Assembly (NCBI GenBank): GCA_017626655.1
Contig: JAGAIH010000214.1
Coordinates: 1 to 33,981, forward strand
Reading direction: 5' to 3'
DNA from: Clostridia bacterium
GTDB taxonomy: Bacteria > Bacillota_A > Clostridia > Oscillospirales > CAG-272
Length of the DNA stretch: 33,981 nt
Made by a program: the position numbers and the translations under genes. Shown here piece after piece: positions 33,561 through 33,981 of this stretch. Under the pieces are notes generated by a model. It saw only the letters and a list, made by a program, of their open reading frames with translations. It did no database searches and was not told the DNA's origin. Every line of letters starts with the position of its first letter. The stretch's first letter is position 1.

Positions 33561-33981
33561 TTAATGGTGTTTACGGCCCACCCACATCTGTTTGGCAAGC
33601 CATGTGAGGATCGTGATAGCGGCGGCGAGAACAGCAACCGTGAGCGTCAGATAGAGTCCGGAGCTTGCCGCCGTGGTCAGGAAGCTCGTACCTTCCAGCA
33701 GGTAGGTAAAATCGAAATACTGTGCCACGGCCAGGCCGAAGCGGCGGAGCAGGAAGGGCATGAGGGTGGCGGTGGCAACGATGGCCATGGTGTTGAGCAC
33801 CTTACCAGACAGGAGAGAGATTCCCGTGAGGGCGGTGACCAGCAGAACGACGGCCAGCCACTTGACGGAAATCCAGAGGGCGACGAACTGAGCCACGGTC
33901 ATGCTTGGCTGATTTCCGAACAGGGTAAGGCTTTGCACGGGGGCATCCCACGCGGGGAACTCAAAGGACTTCATGGCGGCG
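33561..33981 (-). CDS. ABC transporter permease, C-terminal part (cut by window edge)
   Basis: The frame is open to the right edge, so the N-terminal part is missing; about 139 residues are visible. Hydrophobic helices at VKWLAVVLLVTALTGISLL, around NTMAIVATATLMPFL and near the end (LYLTLTVAVLAAAITIL). The blocks VQSL near the start, NTMA and LLRRFGLAVAQYFDFTYLLEG align with the last 120 residues of the two full permeases (VQSLP, NTMA, RRFGL...YFDFTTLLSG). It is therefore a third member of the same permease family, with its own ATPase directly downstream. Confidence 0.8.
   Translation of the reverse strand, partial: AAMKSFEFPAWDAPVQSLTLFGNQPSMTVAQFVALWISVKWLAVVLLVTALTGISLLSGKVLNTMAIVATATLMPFLLRRFGLAVAQYFDFTYLLEGTSFLTTAASSGLYLTLTVAVLAAAITILTWLAKQMWVGRKHH

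Overview
The window looks like chromosomal DNA of an anaerobic, gut-type Clostridia (Firmicutes) bacterium. Reasons are the AAGGAG-type ribosome binding sites, lipoprotein signal peptides, BspA-type leucine-rich repeat lipoproteins, LytTR/GHKL regulators and, by eye, roughly half G+C. This assignment is inference. No RNA genes, CRISPR arrays, transposases or phage genes were recognised. Almost all genes are on the minus strand, so the transcription order runs from high to low coordinates.

Layout, right to left. (1) 33981-32680 is the tail of an operon entering from the right: the C-terminus of an ABC permease, then an ABC ATPase. (2) 31149-32629 (plus) is a LytTR response regulator and a GHKL histidine kinase, overlapping by four bases and ending in a terminator. 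(3) 30959-31148 is a divergent promoter region with good sigma-A promoters on both strands and a 9-bp direct repeat at 21-bp pitch, the usual layout of a LytTR operator. (4) 30958-12078 is one tightly packed minus-strand run of about 19 kb: lipoproteins N and M, two ABC ATPases, lipoprotein L, a two-halved ABC permease, a BspA-type lipoprotein, then lipoproteins K, J, I, H, G and F. (5) 11948-10524 is a divergent family member (E) with its own promoter, whose -10 box sits inside a palindrome. (6) 10326-469 is a second operon: an ECF sigma factor, a membrane protein D that looks like an anti-sigma factor fused to the lipoprotein family's ectodomain, a second permease, a second BspA-type lipoprotein, and lipoproteins C, B and A. 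(7) 1-468 holds a partial plus-strand ORF running into strongly palindromic DNA.

The striking feature is 13 paralogous lipoproteins (A-C, E-N) of about 460-495 residues. They share a lipid-anchored cysteine followed by an RRDQ[FY]R motif, a Thr/Pro/Asn-rich tether, an NPYEG-W/M motif, a C-x4-C-x-H-x(2-5)-C motif and a body of short beta-rich repeats that looks like a beta-propeller. A 14th copy of the ectodomain is joined through a transmembrane helix to a short cytoplasmic tail beside the sigma factor. My reading (inference) is a cell-surface system in which lipoproteins and ABC transporters with large ectodomains work with two regulators, a LytTR two-component pair and an ECF sigma/anti-sigma pair. 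The ligand and output cannot be read from sequence. Letters A-N are local labels in coordinate order.
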